64,000 nucleotides of DNA from Proteus vulgaris (GTDB lineage: Bacteria > Pseudomonadota > Gammaproteobacteria > Enterobacterales > Enterobacteriaceae), in the NCBI RefSeq assembly GCF_016239305.1, contig NZ_JAEHOQ010000002.1, positions 186,001-250,000 of the forward strand, read 5' to 3'. Each line of letters starts with the position of its first letter. Within the stretch, counting starts at the first letter, position 1. Shown here piece by piece: positions 26,463 to 37,230 of the stretch. Both the position numbers and the translations under genes were made by a program. The notes under the pieces are model-generated. The model had not been told where the DNA came from. It searched no databases and worked only from the letters and a program-made list of their open reading frames with translations.

Positions 26463-27431
26463 TTAACAATCACAATCTTTAGCCGGAAGGTGGTGATTCG
26501 CCCATTCATCTTTACAGCAAGAATCAATAGTTTTATTAATTATTCCTGCAAGTGTATTTACTGTTGAAATAATAGAAGTTAATTGTTCACAGACATGGCT
26601 ACAACTAGATTTTTGAACATTCGGTTTAGGAATATTTGGTAACGTCAAACTATCACAAAGAATTTCTTGTAATACTAAAGAGAAATTCGCAATACCTGTA
26701 GTGTAAATATAAGAGCGCCCTCCTGTTTGCTCCGCTAAACGTACATACTCTTTTGTTACACGATCTCTATCAGCCACACTTGGGAAACGATCGAGGTTTG
26801 TTGCACTATCATCTGGCGTTCCTTGGTAGGTATATACTTTGACTTTTTCTTGTTGGGCAACGGCAATCGCTTCATCATTTTTTATCTTTGCCGCGTTGGT
26901 CAATATACCTCCGCCACCTTCCATACCTTCATCACCCAAAACAAAAACAGCACGGCGAGCACCATCACGCCAATCAAAATACTTACTTAAATCAATCACT
27001 GCACGACATAAATCTTCTTTATTCCCCGCATGATCACGACCATCAGACTCTTTAAAAGGTTTTCTTGCCTGTAAACGACTTTCCGGCACACCTAGTGCTT
27101 TTAAATAGTCACTAGCTGATTGATCAAATTTAGTATCATCCCATGTACCTTCTATACCTAAAAAAGTCACTCGAAGTTTTGATGGGCAATTTTCTAGCGC
27201 TTTTTGTATCGCAATATCAATATCTTTACTTAAATCTAACGACTCATCAGCCATTGAACCACTGGTATCAATTACAACAACTAAATCTAATGCAATTGCA
27301 CCATCACCGGTAACGACTTGTGATCCATAAGTAAGATTATTTGCCGATGAGGGAGGTAGTATTTTAGAAACTAATTGATGTTGTCTTGTATTATCTTTTT
27401 TTCCAAAATTTAAATCAGAACTCTCATTCAT
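26463..27431 (-). CDS. vWA-domain protein with Cys-rich C-terminus
   Basis: A 322-aa protein without a signal peptide. A von Willebrand A domain spans about residues 45-260, with the full MIDAS start VVVIDTSGSMADES and a later AVFVLGDEGMEGGGG. The last 60 residues hold nine cysteines (SSCSHVCEQL, DSCCKDEW, KDCDC), suggesting a metal- or disulfide-bound tail. vWA proteins of this type often work with a MoxR ATPase or a phosphatase, but none is adjacent, so it stands alone. The substrate is unknown. An ATTAAAACTTAAGGC region precedes the start. Confidence 0.8.
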   Translation of the reverse strand: MNESSDLNFGKKDNTRQHQLVSKILPPSSANNLTYGSQVVTGDGAIALDLVVVIDTSGSMADESLDLSKDIDIAIQKALENCPSKLRVTFLGIEGTWDDTKFDQSASDYLKALGVPESRLQARKPFKESDGRDHAGNKEDLCRAVIDLSKYFDWRDGARRAVFVLGDEGMEGGGGILTNAAKIKNDEAIAVAQQEKVKVYTYQGTPDDSATNLDRFPSVADRDRVTKEYVRLAEQTGGRSYIYTTGIANFSLVLQEILCDSLTLPNIPKPNVQKSSCSHVCEQLTSIISTVNTLAGIINKTIDSCCKDEWANHHLPAKDCDC

Positions 27432-28104
27432 ATTTATACGCCTTAAGTTTTAACTAATTATGATTTAATTAAAAATAATTATTATGCAAATAATTATTTA
27501 CTGTTAAACATACTCACTTAACAGCAATGTATTATGGCGTTAACTCTCTACTCTTTATTCATTATTTAATAAAAGAGATATGCTGTTTTTTATTTCTATT
27601 TTTTACTTCAATAAATAAAATATAAGTATAAATAAGTTTTTTATATTTTAAAAAGACCTTTCTATTATTTACTTAAAAGCGTTAGAAATCATAAAATGAG
27701 TAATCTGCTAGATAAAGTGATAAGAAAATCAAGATGTAAGCTATTTTTACTTAACTTCCACCTTCAAACCTATCAGAATAATTGATAAGATACTTCAGTT
27801 ATTATGATAACTCTATTTTAGTCTTAATTTTTAATGTATCAGTTATCTTGATAATACACGTCAATTACATTGAACATTGTAGCTAATAAATAAACATCCC
27901 TCTTTTCCATTTTTTATTTTTTAACTTAAAACTAAGGGAAAACTACCTTTTTAGTTTTAAAAATAGCCAATTTAAGTTTATTTATTAGTGAATAAAATAA
28001 AAATCAGTCATAATAATCTGCAACTCATTTATATTTACTCGATTATAAGAAAATCACTATAAACGATAGATTTTCATTATTTCTATTTAAAAGGAAAATA
28101 ACAC
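27432..28104. other. 673-bp AT-rich non-coding region
   Basis: No supported reading frame. It should contain the promoters of the divergent vWA gene and add. One hairpin is visible: TTAAAACTAAGG (27926-27937) against CCTTTTTAGTTTTAA (27946-27960). Repeated TTGATAA/TTATCTTGAT-like words occur at 27780-27850. The extreme A+T content relative to the flanks suggests a remnant of acquired DNA. Confidence 0.4.
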
Positions 28105-29106
28105 GTGATTGACACACAGTTGCCTTTAACCGATTTACATCGTCATTTAGATGGTAATATCCGCCCACAAACTATTTTAGATTTAGCAAAACAACACAAT
28201 ATTGCGCTTCCCGCTTATGAATTAGAAGCTTTGCGTCCTCATGTACAAATTACAAAAAATGAGCCAAGTCTTGTTAGCTTCTTACAAAAATTAGATTGGG
28301 GTGTAACAGTTTTAGCAGACTTAGATGCGTGTCATCGCGTTGCTTATGAAAATGTCGTGGATGTGGTTAATGCAGGTATTGATTACGCTGAACTGCGATT
28401 CTCACCTTATTATATGGCAATGAAACACCAGTTACCTGTTGAAGGTGTTGTGGAAGCCATTGTTGATGGCGTACAAAGCGCATTGCAATCACACGATGTA
28501 GATATTCGTTTAATCGGTATTTTAAGCCGTACTTTTGGTGAAGATGCTTGCCAACAAGAATTAAATGGATTACTAAAACATCAGGATAAAATTACCGCAC
28601 TTGATTTAGCGGGTGATGAATTAGGTTTTCCAGGTCACTTATTCCAATCTCATTTTAATCGTGCTCGTGATACAGGTTGGAATATTACGGTTCATGCCGG
28701 TGAGGCTGCTGGTGCTGAAAGTATCTGGCACGCCATTAAAGAATTAGGCGCCAGTCGTATTGGTCATGGTGTTAAGGCTATTGAAGATCCTAGATTAATG
28801 GACTACCTTGCCGAGCATCAAATTGGTATTGAATCTTGCTTAACCTCGAATATTCAAACCAGCACTATCAATTCATTAGCAGAACATCCTCTAAAAACCT
28901 TCTTAGAGCATGGAATTATTGCCTCGCTTAATACCGACGACCCTGCTGTTGAAGGTATTGAATTAAAACACGAATATAACGTTGCGGCACCAGCGGCGGG
29001 ATTAACACCAGAGCAAATTCGCCAAACTCAAATTAATGGTTTAAAAATGGCATTTATTAGCCAAGTTGAACGTGATGCATTAATTAAAAAAGTAAGCTCA
29101 CGTTAA
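28105..29106 (+). CDS. add: Adenosine deaminase
   Basis: A 333-aa zinc enzyme that converts adenosine and deoxyadenosine to inosine and deoxyinosine for purine salvage. Zinc and catalytic motifs are [36 protein letters not shown] and SLNTDDPAV. Translation starts at GTG (28105) behind AAAAGGAAAATAACAC; no in-frame ATG gives the conserved N-terminus. It matches the E. coli enzyme in length and in position before ydgJ. Confidence 0.96.
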   Translation: MIDTQLPLTDLHRHLDGNIRPQTILDLAKQHNIALPAYELEALRPHVQITKNEPSLVSFLQKLDWGVTVLADLDACHRVAYENVVDVVNAGIDYAELRFSPYYMAMKHQLPVEGVVEAIVDGVQSALQSHDVDIRLIGILSRTFGEDACQQELNGLLKHQDKITALDLAGDELGFPGHLFQSHFNRARDTGWNITVHAGEAAGAESIWHAIKELGASRIGHGVKAIEDPRLMDYLAEHQIGIESCLTSNIQTSTINSLAEHPLKTFLEHGIIASLNTDDPAVEGIELKHEYNVAAPAAGLTPEQIRQTQINGLKMAFISQVERDALIKKVSSR

Positions 29107-29126
29107 TAGTTAATAACTTTTTCATC

Positions 29127-29156
29127 AAAACCATCTGTTAATCAGATGGTTTTTTT
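29127..29156 (+). terminator. Terminator of add
   Basis: AAAACCATCTG (29127-29137) and CAGATGGTTTTTTT (29143-29156). Confidence 0.88.
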
Positions 29157-29243
29157 GTATTCATTAAAAATAGATGGGATTATTAATGGCTCTTGGATTA
29201 AAATTAATTTTCACAAAGGGGTATTTATCATTAAGGAAAAACT

Positions 29244-29678
29244 ATGTGGAATATTCATCCAACAAGAGGTCATTATAAATTATTAGCTCAATACTTATCA
29301 CCGCTTGATGCTTCAATTGAAGCTGGACTCCTTAAATCTGAAGGTATTGATGCTATTCTTTTAGATGAAAATATTGTTTGGAATAATCAGGTTTATGCTC
29401 AAGCAACCGGAGGTGTAAAACTGCTCGTTAGTGATAAAGAATTTGAACAAGCACAAACTATACTTAATGAACTTTACCAAGGTAAATATAATATTAACGA
29501 ACAACTAGAACCCATTAACTGTGAATTAAAGACAACAGTAAAAAATAATATAACAGATTATTTGAATATAGGTTTTGTTCTCTTACTTTACTTTGTGTTA
29601 GGTTTGCCTCTTCCGTTAAAGTCACAATCTCCTTCATTATCAGATAAAAAAGAAAATAACAAAGAATATTGCGAATAA
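29244..29678 (+). CDS. DUF2007-domain protein (putative signal-transducing)
   Basis: A 144-aa protein. Residues 10-80 match the DUF2007 pattern (LLAQYLSPLDASIEAGLLKS, GIDAILLDENIVWNN, GGVKLLVSDKEFEQA). One C-terminal membrane segment follows (IGFVLLLYFVLGLPLPL), then a charged tail. The molecular role of the domain is not known. A TAAGGAAAA ribosome site precedes the ATG, and a perfect 12-bp terminator starts at the stop codon. Confidence 0.78.
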   Translation: MWNIHPTRGHYKLLAQYLSPLDASIEAGLLKSEGIDAILLDENIVWNNQVYAQATGGVKLLVSDKEFEQAQTILNELYQGKYNINEQLEPINCELKTTVKNNITDYLNIGFVLLLYFVLGLPLPLKSQSPSLSDKKENNKEYCE

Positions 29679-29713
29679 AAAAGCATCGATAAATAGTTAA
29701 ATCGATGCTTTTC
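29679..29713. terminator. Bidirectional terminator
   Basis: AAAAGCATCGAT (29679-29690) and ATCGATGCTTTT (29701-29712) form a perfect 12-bp stem between the DUF2007 gene and the convergent symporter gene. Confidence 0.85.
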
Positions 29714-29758
29714 TCATATTTAGCTAATGCTATTGATTATCCAACCAACTCAAATATA

Positions 29759-30748
29759 TTATTTCTTTTCAGCTTCTTTAGCTTGATTCGCATAGCGTTG
29801 TGCTAATACAGCACAAACCATTAATTGGATCTGGTGAAATATCATTAATGGCAATAACATTACCCCTACCGTTGCCGCAGGAAATAACACGTTCGCCATT
29901 GGTACACCATTTGCTAAACTCTTTTTAGAGCCACAAAAAACAATGGTAACTTCATCCGCTTTATTAAAACCAAGCAATCTTGCACTGTACACATTCACAA
30001 GAATGACAATTGCTAGCAGGATACAACTCACTATCGCAATCGTTAACAGTGACCAACCGTCGATTTTATGCCAAATCCCTTCAACCACCGCTTCACTAAA
30101 TGCCACATAGACCACCAGCAAAATAGACGAGCGATCCGTTCTATTAACTAATTTTTTATGATTATCAACCCAACGACCAATTAAAGGGCGAGATAAGTGG
30201 CCAATAATAAAAGGCACCATTAATTGCAATAAAATCGACTGGATTGCCCCAGCAGTATCAAAATCATCTGCTGAGCCTTGCGTTTGCATTAAAAAACCCA
30301 CCAGCACTGGTGAAAGAAAAACACCTAAAATACTGGATGCTGATGCACTACAAATAGCTGCGGCAACATTTCCCCCTGCCACAGAAGTAAAAGCAATGGC
30401 TGATTGAACGGTTGCTGGAAGAGCACAAAGGTATAAAAATCCCATATAGACCGTCGGTGACATCCATTCAGGTACAATCACTTGTAATCCTAGTCCCAAA
30501 ATAGGGAACAGAATAAAAGTGCTAGCAAATACGGTTAAATGTAACCGCCAATGCCCAAGCCCTGCCAATATTGCCTCTCTAGAAAGCTTCGCACCATGCA
30601 AGAAGAAAAGCAGTGCAATGGCACCTGTTGTCAGATATTGAAACAGGACTTTAATATCCCCTTGTGCGGGTAATAGCGTTGCTAGTGTCACCACACAAAT
30701 CATTATCATGAGAAAAGGGTCAAGTTTTAGTTTTTGCCACCAAGACAT
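29759..30748 (-). CDS. Bile acid:sodium symporter family protein (YfeH-like)
   Basis: A 329-aa protein with about ten membrane segments. Family features are LLFFLHGAKLSREAI, YLCALPATVQSAIAFTSVAG and FCGSKKSLANGVPMANVLFP. The SBF-like YfeH group transports organic anions, but the substrate is unassigned. It starts 22 bases after the ydgJ-like stop on the same strand, so the two may form an operon. Confidence 0.88.
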   Translation of the reverse strand: MSWWQKLKLDPFLMIMICVVTLATLLPAQGDIKVLFQYLTTGAIALLFFLHGAKLSREAILAGLGHWRLHLTVFASTFILFPILGLGLQVIVPEWMSPTVYMGFLYLCALPATVQSAIAFTSVAGGNVAAAICSASASSILGVFLSPVLVGFLMQTQGSADDFDTAGAIQSILLQLMVPFIIGHLSRPLIGRWVDNHKKLVNRTDRSSILLVVYVAFSEAVVEGIWHKIDGWSLLTIAIVSCILLAIVILVNVYSARLLGFNKADEVTIVFCGSKKSLANGVPMANVLFPAATVGVMLLPLMIFHQIQLMVCAVLAQRYANQAKEAEKK

Positions 30749-30770
30749 TAGATTTAGTGCTCCCTTTCGC

Positions 30771-31814
30771 TTATAGCGTAATAGTTTGTTTTAAACGATT
30801 TGAAATTTCGCCCGCTTCAATCAAACGCATAATGGCAGTTGCTTGTATTGGCGTAACGGGGTTTTCTTCACCCAATGTAATTGCACGATAAATTTGTTGA
30901 TAATACGCGGGATAATCACCAGAGAGTGTAACAAGTGTGGTTGTCTCTAATTCACCGGTCGCTGATAATATTGTTAATTCACCATCATTATTATCCATTC
31001 CCCAATTATAGGTTTGATTAGGAAGATAACCGGCTTTTAAAGCATCTTCTTGAGTATCTAAACCATACTTAACATAACTTCCTTTTGTTCCATGGATAGC
31101 AAAAATAGGTGTTGGAGATGCAACTAGCATGGATGCATGAAGAATAACTCTAAGATTGTCATACTCTAATAGCGCATGAAAGTAATCGGCATTTTTTGCA
31201 TTAGGACGTAATTGAGCAATATCAGCAGTAATTGCGTTAGGCTCACCAAACAGGCAAACAGCTTGATCAAGAACATGGGGGGCTAAATCATACCAAAGCC
31301 CTCCCCCTATACCAGCATCTTCTCGCCAACGTTGACGCACGGTTGGGCGAAAACGATCAAAATGCGCTTCATAGGCACTAATCTCACCGAGTGTTTTATC
31401 CGCTAAAAGTTTTTTAACGGTTAAGAAACCAGAATCCCAACGACGATTATGAAAAACAGAAAGTAACTTACCGGCATCTGTTGCTTGTTGAGTTAACTTT
31501 TCGGCTTCTTCCAGTGTCAGTGTAAACGGTTTATCAACAACAACATGTTTACCTTTTTCCAGAGCCTGTGAAGCTAACAAATAGTGCGTATTATTCGGCG
31601 TTGGAATAATGACTAAGTCTATTGAGGGATCATTAATAAGTGCTTGAGGGTCTGCATAAACTGTAATATGAGGAAAATCTTGTTTAACTTTATTTTCATC
31701 AGAGCTTGAAATTGCACTAAGATTTAAGCCATTGGTCGTTGTAACTAAGGGAGCATGAAAGGTTTTACTTGCATAACCATACCCGATAATTCCAACATTG
31801 AGTTTATTTGCCAT
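30771..31814 (-). CDS. ydgJ: Gfo/Idh/MocA-family oxidoreductase (YdgJ)
   Basis: A 347-aa NAD(P)-dependent oxidoreductase. The Rossmann motif is GIIGYGYASKTFHAPLVTT, and the catalytic EKP-type segment is KHVVVDKPFTLTLEEAEKL. A C-terminal alpha/beta domain contains GGLWYDLAPHVLDQAVCLFG. The substrate is probably a sugar or polyol and is unknown for YdgJ. Its position between add and ydgK is as in E. coli. Confidence 0.9.
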   Translation of the reverse strand: MANKLNVGIIGYGYASKTFHAPLVTTTNGLNLSAISSSDENKVKQDFPHITVYADPQALINDPSIDLVIIPTPNNTHYLLASQALEKGKHVVVDKPFTLTLEEAEKLTQQATDAGKLLSVFHNRRWDSGFLTVKKLLADKTLGEISAYEAHFDRFRPTVRQRWREDAGIGGGLWYDLAPHVLDQAVCLFGEPNAITADIAQLRPNAKNADYFHALLEYDNLRVILHASMLVASPTPIFAIHGTKGSYVKYGLDTQEDALKAGYLPNQTYNWGMDNNDGELTILSATGELETTTLVTLSGDYPAYYQQIYRAITLGEENPVTPIQATAIMRLIEAGEISNRLKQTITL

Positions 31815-31943
31815 AACCCTATCCTATTTTTATCTGTTTTTATTAATAAAAATCACTTTCACTTTTGTAGCTAAATAAATAATAACAAAGTTTGTGATAA
31901 TATCCCGTTTAGTTCTATACACACGAGTAGGAATAATTAATTA

Positions 31944-32411
31944 ATGAAATTTGATCTCAAAGCAAACACGCAGAATAACCTTTCAGGAAAAGCGCCTATA
32001 ACTGGATGGCTACTTGCGCCATTGGCTTATATGATCTTATCAATTATTGGTTCAGGTTTGATGTCCGTTCTCTACGTTTTTAAATATTTTGCGGATTTTT
32101 CAATCCTCCACCAGCTTCCTTTTCATTTAATGTCAAGTTGGTATCTCTCTGCGTTAACCACTTGGGTGATGTTTGGTTTTACGGTATATCTACTACGCCA
32201 GTTTTTTTATCGCGCTAAAAATTTCCCACGTCTATTTATTTTATGGTTACTTATCAACTTACTATTAGCGATCAAAAGCTTTGGCTTTGCACCTGTAGAT
32301 GATCAAACAGCGTTAAAATCTCTTCTATGGTCTGTCTTCTCAACTGTCTGCTTTGTGCCTTATATCAAGTACTCTAAACGTGTTCGTGAGACTTTCACAC
32401 AAGTTCGATAA
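31944..32411 (+). CDS. ydgK: DUF2569 membrane protein YdgK
   Basis: A 155-aa inner-membrane protein with four membrane segments and the DUF2569 start ISGKAPITGWLLAPL-like sequence (SGKAPITGWLLAPLAYMILS). It ends PYIKYSKRVRETF, typical of the family. The function is unknown. It lies directly upstream of rsxA as in E. coli and has its own terminator. E. coli blr and cnu, normally beside it, are not seen in the 129-base gap upstream. Confidence 0.88.
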   Translation: MKFDLKANTQNNLSGKAPITGWLLAPLAYMILSIIGSGLMSVLYVFKYFADFSILHQLPFHLMSSWYLSALTTWVMFGFTVYLLRQFFYRAKNFPRLFILWLLINLLLAIKSFGFAPVDDQTALKSLLWSVFSTVCFVPYIKYSKRVRETFTQVR

Positions 32412-32449
32412 CTTCGTATCTTCACCCTTGATATTATATACGCTTGTTT

Positions 32450-32476
32450 AGCCTCTTTATTTCAGGAGGCTTTTTG
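32450..32476 (+). terminator. Terminator between ydgK and rsxA
   Basis: AGCCTC (32450-32455) and GAGGCT (32466-32471), followed by TTTTG. Confidence 0.75.
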
Positions 32477-32505
32477 TTTCTCTGTTTAACAATTTTGGCA
32501 TAACA

Positions 32506-33087
32506 ATGACTGATTACTTGCTTCTATTCGTCGGCACCGTATTGGTGAATAACTTTGTACTCGTCAAATTCCTAGGTTTATGCCCATTTATGGGTGTATC
32601 AAAAAAATTAGAAACCGCGATCGGTATGGGATTTGCGACGACCTTTGTTATGACTCTCGCCTCTATTAGTTCATGGCTGATGGATAACTTTATTTTAGTT
32701 CCTTTGGACTTACTTTATTTACGCACACTGAGCTTTATTTTAGTTATTGCAGTAGTTGTACAATTCACTGAAATGGTTGTAAGAAAAACAAGCCCAACAC
32801 TCTATCGTTTGTTGGGGATCTTCTTACCTTTAATTACCACAAACTGTGCTGTCTTAGGTGTTGCGTTATTAAATATCAATCAAGCACACACGTTTATGCA
32901 GTCAGCTGTTTATGGTTTTGGTGCAGCCGTAGGTTTTTCTCTTGTGATGGTATTATTTGCTGCCATTAGAGAAAGATTAGCCGTGGCAAATGTCCCTGCG
33001 CCATTTAAAGGTGCATCAATTGGTTTAATTACCGCAGGTTTAATGTCTCTCGCTTTTATGGGTTTTAGTGGTTTGGTGAAACTGTAA
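32506..33087 (+). CDS. rsxA: Electron transport complex subunit RsxA
   Basis: A 193-aa inner-membrane subunit with six membrane segments: [20 protein letters not shown], the Cys-containing [20 protein letters not shown] and [19 protein letters not shown]. The paired cysteines of RsxA/RsxE hold a membrane [2Fe-2S] centre. Rsx moves electrons to keep SoxR reduced and is homologous to Rnf. It overlaps rsxB by one base (TAATG). Confidence 0.96.
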   Translation: MTDYLLLFVGTVLVNNFVLVKFLGLCPFMGVSKKLETAIGMGFATTFVMTLASISSWLMDNFILVPLDLLYLRTLSFILVIAVVVQFTEMVVRKTSPTLYRLLGIFLPLITTNCAVLGVALLNINQAHTFMQSAVYGFGAAVGFSLVMVLFAAIRERLAVANVPAPFKGASIGLITAGLMSLAFMGFSGLVKL

Positions 33088-33713
33088 TGAATTCTTTATG
33101 GATAGCAATTGGCGTACTTGGTGCGCTAGGTCTTATCTTTGGGCTAATTTTGGGCTATTCCGCGCGTCGTTTTAAAGTGGAAGAAGATCCTATTGTTGAA
33201 AAAATAGATGCTATTTTGCCACAGAGTCAATGTGGGCAATGTGGACATCCTGGTTGTCGCCCTTATGCTGACGCTGTTGCAAACAATGGTGAAATGATTA
33301 ATCGTTGTGCGCCGGGTGGCGAACAAGTGATGTTAAAAATCGCAGAATTAATGGGTGTTGAACCTCAACCGCTAGATGGTGACGAAGAAACATTAAATCC
33401 TATTAGAAAAGTCGCCTTAATTGATGAAGATAATTGCATTGGATGTACTAAGTGTATTCAAGCTTGCCCTGTTGATGCCATTGTAGGTGCAACGCGCGCA
33501 ATGCATACAGTTATTGAGGATTTATGTACTGGGTGTGACTTATGTGTTCCACCTTGCCCTACTGATTGTATTACCTTAGTACCAGTCAAAGTAACAACCT
33601 CAAATTGGAAATGGGATTTAAATACTATCCCAGTTAAGAACATTCCAGCAGAGCCTGAAGAAACACCTGAAGATGAACCGTCATTAAAGACGGAGGATAA
33701 TGCTCATGTTTAA
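33087..33713 (+). CDS. rsxB: Electron transport complex subunit RsxB (ferredoxin)
   Basis: A 208-aa membrane-anchored ferredoxin with an N-terminal membrane segment. It then has a Cys cluster ([17 protein letters not shown] ... NRCAPGG) and two 4Fe-4S motifs, [15 protein letters not shown] and [16 protein letters not shown]. The C-terminus is Pro/Glu-rich. Its start overlaps the rsxA stop and its end overlaps the rsxC start, showing translational coupling. Confidence 0.96.
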   Translation: MNSLWIAIGVLGALGLIFGLILGYSARRFKVEEDPIVEKIDAILPQSQCGQCGHPGCRPYADAVANNGEMINRCAPGGEQVMLKIAELMGVEPQPLDGDEETLNPIRKVALIDEDNCIGCTKCIQACPVDAIVGATRAMHTVIEDLCTGCDLCVPPCPTDCITLVPVKVTTSNWKWDLNTIPVKNIPAEPEETPEDEPSLKTEDNAHV

Positions 33714-36129
33714 TCTCTTTTCGTTATTTAAAAAAGATAAAATCTGGGATTTTAAAGGCGGTATTCATCCTCCTGAAATGAAATTACAGTCAAGTCGCAC
33801 ACCAATGCGTATCGCACAATTGCCTGATGAAGTGATTGTCCCAATTCATCAACACTTAGGTGTACCTGGCCAACTTTGTGTTAGCGTGGGTGAGCATGTT
33901 TTAAAAGGCCAACCTTTAACCAAAGGTGTTGGTAGAACACTCCCTGTTCATGCGTCTATCTCTGGTACTGTCACTGCAATAGAACCCTTTCCAAGTGCTC
34001 ACCCTTCAGGGTTACCTGAAATTGCCGTAAGAATTCAATCTGACGGTAAAGATGAATGGCGTGAACAATTCCCACTTACTAATTACCAATCGGAAAGTAA
34101 GGAGACTTTACTTGCTCGTATCCATGAAGCGGGTATTGCTGGATTAGGGGGAGCTGGATTCCCGACTGCTTCAAAATTAAAAGGCGGTGGTGATTTAGTT
34201 AAGACACTGATTGTCAATGCAGCAGAATGTGAACCTTATATCACTGCAGATGATCGCTTAATGCAAGAGCATGCTGATGAGGTGATTACAGGTTGTCAGG
34301 TATTAATTCACCTTCTCTGTCCTGACGAAGTGTTAATTGGTATTGAAGATAACAAACCTGAAGCTATTGAAGCATTGAAACAAGCATTAAATGCCGTACC
34401 TGATGAGAAACGAATTTTTATTCGAGTCATTCCCACAAAATATCCCTCTGGTGGTGCTAAACAACTTACTAAGATCTTAACGGGTAAGGAAGTACCATCG
34501 GGTGGTCGTTCATCTGATATTGGCGTCTTGATGCAAAACGTTGGTACCGTTGTTGCCATCAAACGCGCCATTATTGATGATGAGCCTTTAATTGAACGTG
34601 TTGTCACAGTCACCGGTAATGGTGCCAAAACACCAGGTAACTTCTGGGCGCGTTTGGGCACTCCTATTTATTCATTACTGAAACAAGCTGGTTTTGTTGC
34701 AGGCTCTGAACAAATGGTGATTATGGGAGGGCCATTGATGGGCTTTACCTTACCTGACTTAAATGCTCCTGTTGTTAAGATAACCAACTGCTTACTTATC
34801 CCTTCAGTTGAAGAGATGGATACAGATAACCTTGAAGAGGCATGCATCCGTTGTGGTCATTGTGTCGATGCTTGTCCAAGTGGTTTATTGCCTCAACAAC
34901 TTTACTGGTTTAGTAAAGGTAAAGAGCATGAGAAAGCACAACAACACAACTTATTTGACTGTATTGAATGTGGCGCTTGTGCGTTTGTTTGCCCAAGTAA
35001 TATCCCGCTAGTTCAATACTATCGTCAAGAAAAGGCTGAAATACGTGAAATTGATGCAGAAGCCAAACGTGCCACCGAAGCTAAAGCGCGTTTTGAAGCG
35101 AAAAAATTACGTATGGAACGAGAGAAACTTGAGCGTGAAGCAAGGCATCAACGTGCTGCAGTTAAACTTGATGATAATGAACATAATGAAGTTCAATCTG
35201 CGCTCTCTCGCGTAAAAGAAAAACAGAGTATCGGTAAAATTATTTCTGTGAAAGCGGGAGAAGAGCCAGATAACGCAGCAGCTATCGCCGCACGTAGAAA
35301 ACGTAAAGAGGAAGTTAGAGCAAAACAGGCTGCTAAATTAGCACAGCAAGCTACTGAAACATCTTCAGCCGTAGAAGCCCCTACTCAAAATGCTAAAGCG
35401 GAAGATGTCGATCCACGCAAAGCTGCCGTTGCCGCTGCATTAGCGCGTGTTAAAGCTAAAAAAGCACAGCAAGCTACTGAAACATCTTCAGCCGTAGAAG
35501 CTCCTACTCAAAATGCTAAAGCGGAAGATGTAGATCCACGCAAAGCTGCTGTTGCTGCCGCATTAGCACGTGTTAAAGCTAAAAAAGCACAGCAAGCTAC
35601 TGAAACATCTTCAGCCGTAGAAGCTCCTACTCAAAATGCTAAAGCAGAAGAAGTCGATCCGCGCAAAGCTGCTGTTGCTGCCGCATTAGCGCGTGTTAAA
35701 GCTAAAAAAGCACAGCAAGCTACTGAAACATCTTCAGCCGTAGAAGCTCCTGCTCAAAATGCTAAAGCAGAAGAAGTCGATCCGCGCAAAGCTGCTGTTG
35801 CTGCCGCATTAGCGCGTGTTAAAGCTAAAAAAGCACAGCAAGCCTCTCAAGCAACTCCTGCCGTTAAAGCTCCTGTTGAAAATACTGAGGCTGAAGATGT
35901 CGATCCGCGCAAAGCTGCTGTCGCTGCCGCCATTGCCAGAGTGAAAGCAAAAAAAGAAGCGCAGCAAGCTCAAGCGGAAACTACAATCGATGAAGTGCCA
36001 GCTCAAAATGCTAAAAAAGTCAAAGATATCGATCCACGCAAAGCTGCCGTTGCTGCCGCCATTGCCAGAGTGAAAGCAAAAAAAGAAGCCGAACAACGTC
36101 GAGCTAAAGAAGAAGTTACCTTGGATTAA
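33706..36129 (+). CDS. rsxC: Electron transport complex subunit RsxC
   Basis: An 807-aa peripheral subunit that binds NADH and FMN. The N-terminal SLBB/Complex I 51-kDa-like domain has [20 protein letters not shown] and [18 protein letters not shown]. Two 4Fe-4S motifs follow, [14 protein letters not shown] and [14 protein letters not shown]. The last 260 residues are a coiled, Ala/Lys-rich region with about six 41-residue repeats. The second ATG (33706) was chosen because GGAGG lies 9 bases before it and the product then begins [16 protein letters not shown], as in E. coli. Confidence 0.95.
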   Translation: MFNLFSLFKKDKIWDFKGGIHPPEMKLQSSRTPMRIAQLPDEVIVPIHQHLGVPGQLCVSVGEHVLKGQPLTKGVGRTLPVHASISGTVTAIEPFPSAHPSGLPEIAVRIQSDGKDEWREQFPLTNYQSESKETLLARIHEAGIAGLGGAGFPTASKLKGGGDLVKTLIVNAAECEPYITADDRLMQEHADEVITGCQVLIHLLCPDEVLIGIEDNKPEAIEALKQALNAVPDEKRIFIRVIPTKYPSGGAKQLTKILTGKEVPSGGRSSDIGVLMQNVGTVVAIKRAIIDDEPLIERVVTVTGNGAKTPGNFWARLGTPIYSLLKQAGFVAGSEQMVIMGGPLMGFTLPDLNAPVVKITNCLLIPSVEEMDTDNLEEACIRCGHCVDACPSGLLPQQLYWFSKGKEHEKAQQHNLFDCIECGACAFVCPSNIPLVQYYRQEKAEIREIDAEAKRATEAKARFEAKKLRMEREKLEREARHQRAAVKLDDNEHNEVQSALSRVKEKQSIGKIISVKAGEEPDNAAAIAARRKRKEEVRAKQAAKLAQQATETSSAVEAPTQNAKAEDVDPRKAAVAAALARVKAKKAQQATETSSAVEAPTQNAKAEDVDPRKAAVAAALARVKAKKAQQATETSSAVEAPTQNAKAEEVDPRKAAVAAALARVKAKKAQQATETSSAVEAPAQNAKAEEVDPRKAAVAAALARVKAKKAQQASQATPAVKAPVENTEAEDVDPRKAAVAAAIARVKAKKEAQQAQAETTIDEVPAQNAKKVKDIDPRKAAVAAAIARVKAKKEAEQRRAKEEVTLD
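35341..36090 (+). repeat. In-frame 123-bp tandem repeats in rsxC
   Basis: Units begin with GCACAGCAA at 35341, 35464, 35587, 35710 and 35833, exactly 123 bp apart, with a diverged sixth from about 35956. Each encodes 41 residues containing [19 protein letters not shown]. Units 2, 3 and 4 are nearly identical at the DNA level, including synonymous positions, which indicates recent expansion by slippage or unequal recombination. Confidence 0.95.
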
Positions 36130-36135
36130 TCACAG

Positions 36136-37212
36136 ATGAAATTTAGACCGATACAAAATAACAATAGTAAATTAAAAATTGCGAGTTCCCCTTTCACGCA
36201 TAATCAGCAATCCACCAGTCAAGTTATGCTATGGGTCACATTAGCCGCACTACCGGGGATCATCAGTCAGATCTATTTTTTTGGTTTAGGCACCCTTTAC
36301 CAAATTATATTGGCTATTATCGTTGCACTAGTGGCTGAAACTGTGTGTGTAAAACTTAAAAAAGAAGATCCATTACTCTACCTCAAAGATAACTCAGCAC
36401 TGCTTACTGGTGTATTACTAGCAATTAGTATTCCCCCCTTGGCACCATGGTGGATCATTGTTTTAGGTACCTTTGTTGCTGTCGTTATCGCAAAACATAT
36501 TTATGGTGGCTTAGGGCAAAATCCATTTAACCCCGCAATGGTAGGTTATGTTGTTTTACTGATCTCATTCCCAGTACAAATGACATCATGGATGCCTCCT
36601 GTTGAGTTGCAAGCTGTCTCTTACAATATCATGGACAGTTTAAGCATCTTCTTTACAGGCCATACATCATCAGGCTTAACGCTTGAAGATTTAAGACGCT
36701 CTGTTGATGGCATTACACAAGCAACACCTCTTGATAGTTTTAAAACCGGATTATTAACTCATTCTATTGATGAAGTGTTAGCGACGCCTATTTTACAGGG
36801 TGAATTTGCCGGCATTGGATGGCAATGGGTGAATGTAGCTTATTTAGTTGGTGGATTAGTTCTGCTCTATAAACGCATTATTAGCTGGCATATCCCTGTT
36901 GCAATGATCTCAATGTTAGCCTTATGTTCTGTTATTAGTTGGGGTATCGATCCTACTCGTTACTCGCAACCCCTATTACAAATTTTCTCAGGGGCAACAA
37001 TGTTAGGGGCTTTCTTTATTGCGACAGATCCCGTAAGTGCCTCTACAACCCCTAAAGGCCGTTTAATTTATGCTGGTATGATTGGCTTATTAGTGTGGAT
37101 TATCCGCGTTTATGGTGGATATCCAGATGCTGTTGCCTTTTCAGTATTACTTGCCAATATCGCCGTACCTTTAATTGATAGCTATACACGCCCTCGTGTT
37201 TATGGGCATTAA
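36136..37212 (+). CDS. rsxD: Electron transport complex subunit RsxD
   Basis: A 358-aa inner-membrane subunit with about nine membrane segments. The covalent FMN site threonine is expected in the [20 protein letters not shown] segment. [16 protein letters not shown] is also a family block. It lies 6 bases after rsxC. Confidence 0.95.
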   Translation: MKFRPIQNNNSKLKIASSPFTHNQQSTSQVMLWVTLAALPGIISQIYFFGLGTLYQIILAIIVALVAETVCVKLKKEDPLLYLKDNSALLTGVLLAISIPPLAPWWIIVLGTFVAVVIAKHIYGGLGQNPFNPAMVGYVVLLISFPVQMTSWMPPVELQAVSYNIMDSLSIFFTGHTSSGLTLEDLRRSVDGITQATPLDSFKTGLLTHSIDEVLATPILQGEFAGIGWQWVNVAYLVGGLVLLYKRIISWHIPVAMISMLALCSVISWGIDPTRYSQPLLQIFSGATMLGAFFIATDPVSASTTPKGRLIYAGMIGLLVWIIRVYGGYPDAVAFSVLLANIAVPLIDSYTRPRVYGH

Positions 37213-37230
37213 TGTGCCAAGGAGAAAATG

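Noticed and set aside
35809-36096. Minus-strand frame of 95 codons opposite rsxC
   Set aside because: A mirror of the Ala/Lys repeat tract; its Phe/Ser-rich product is an artefact of the repeat.
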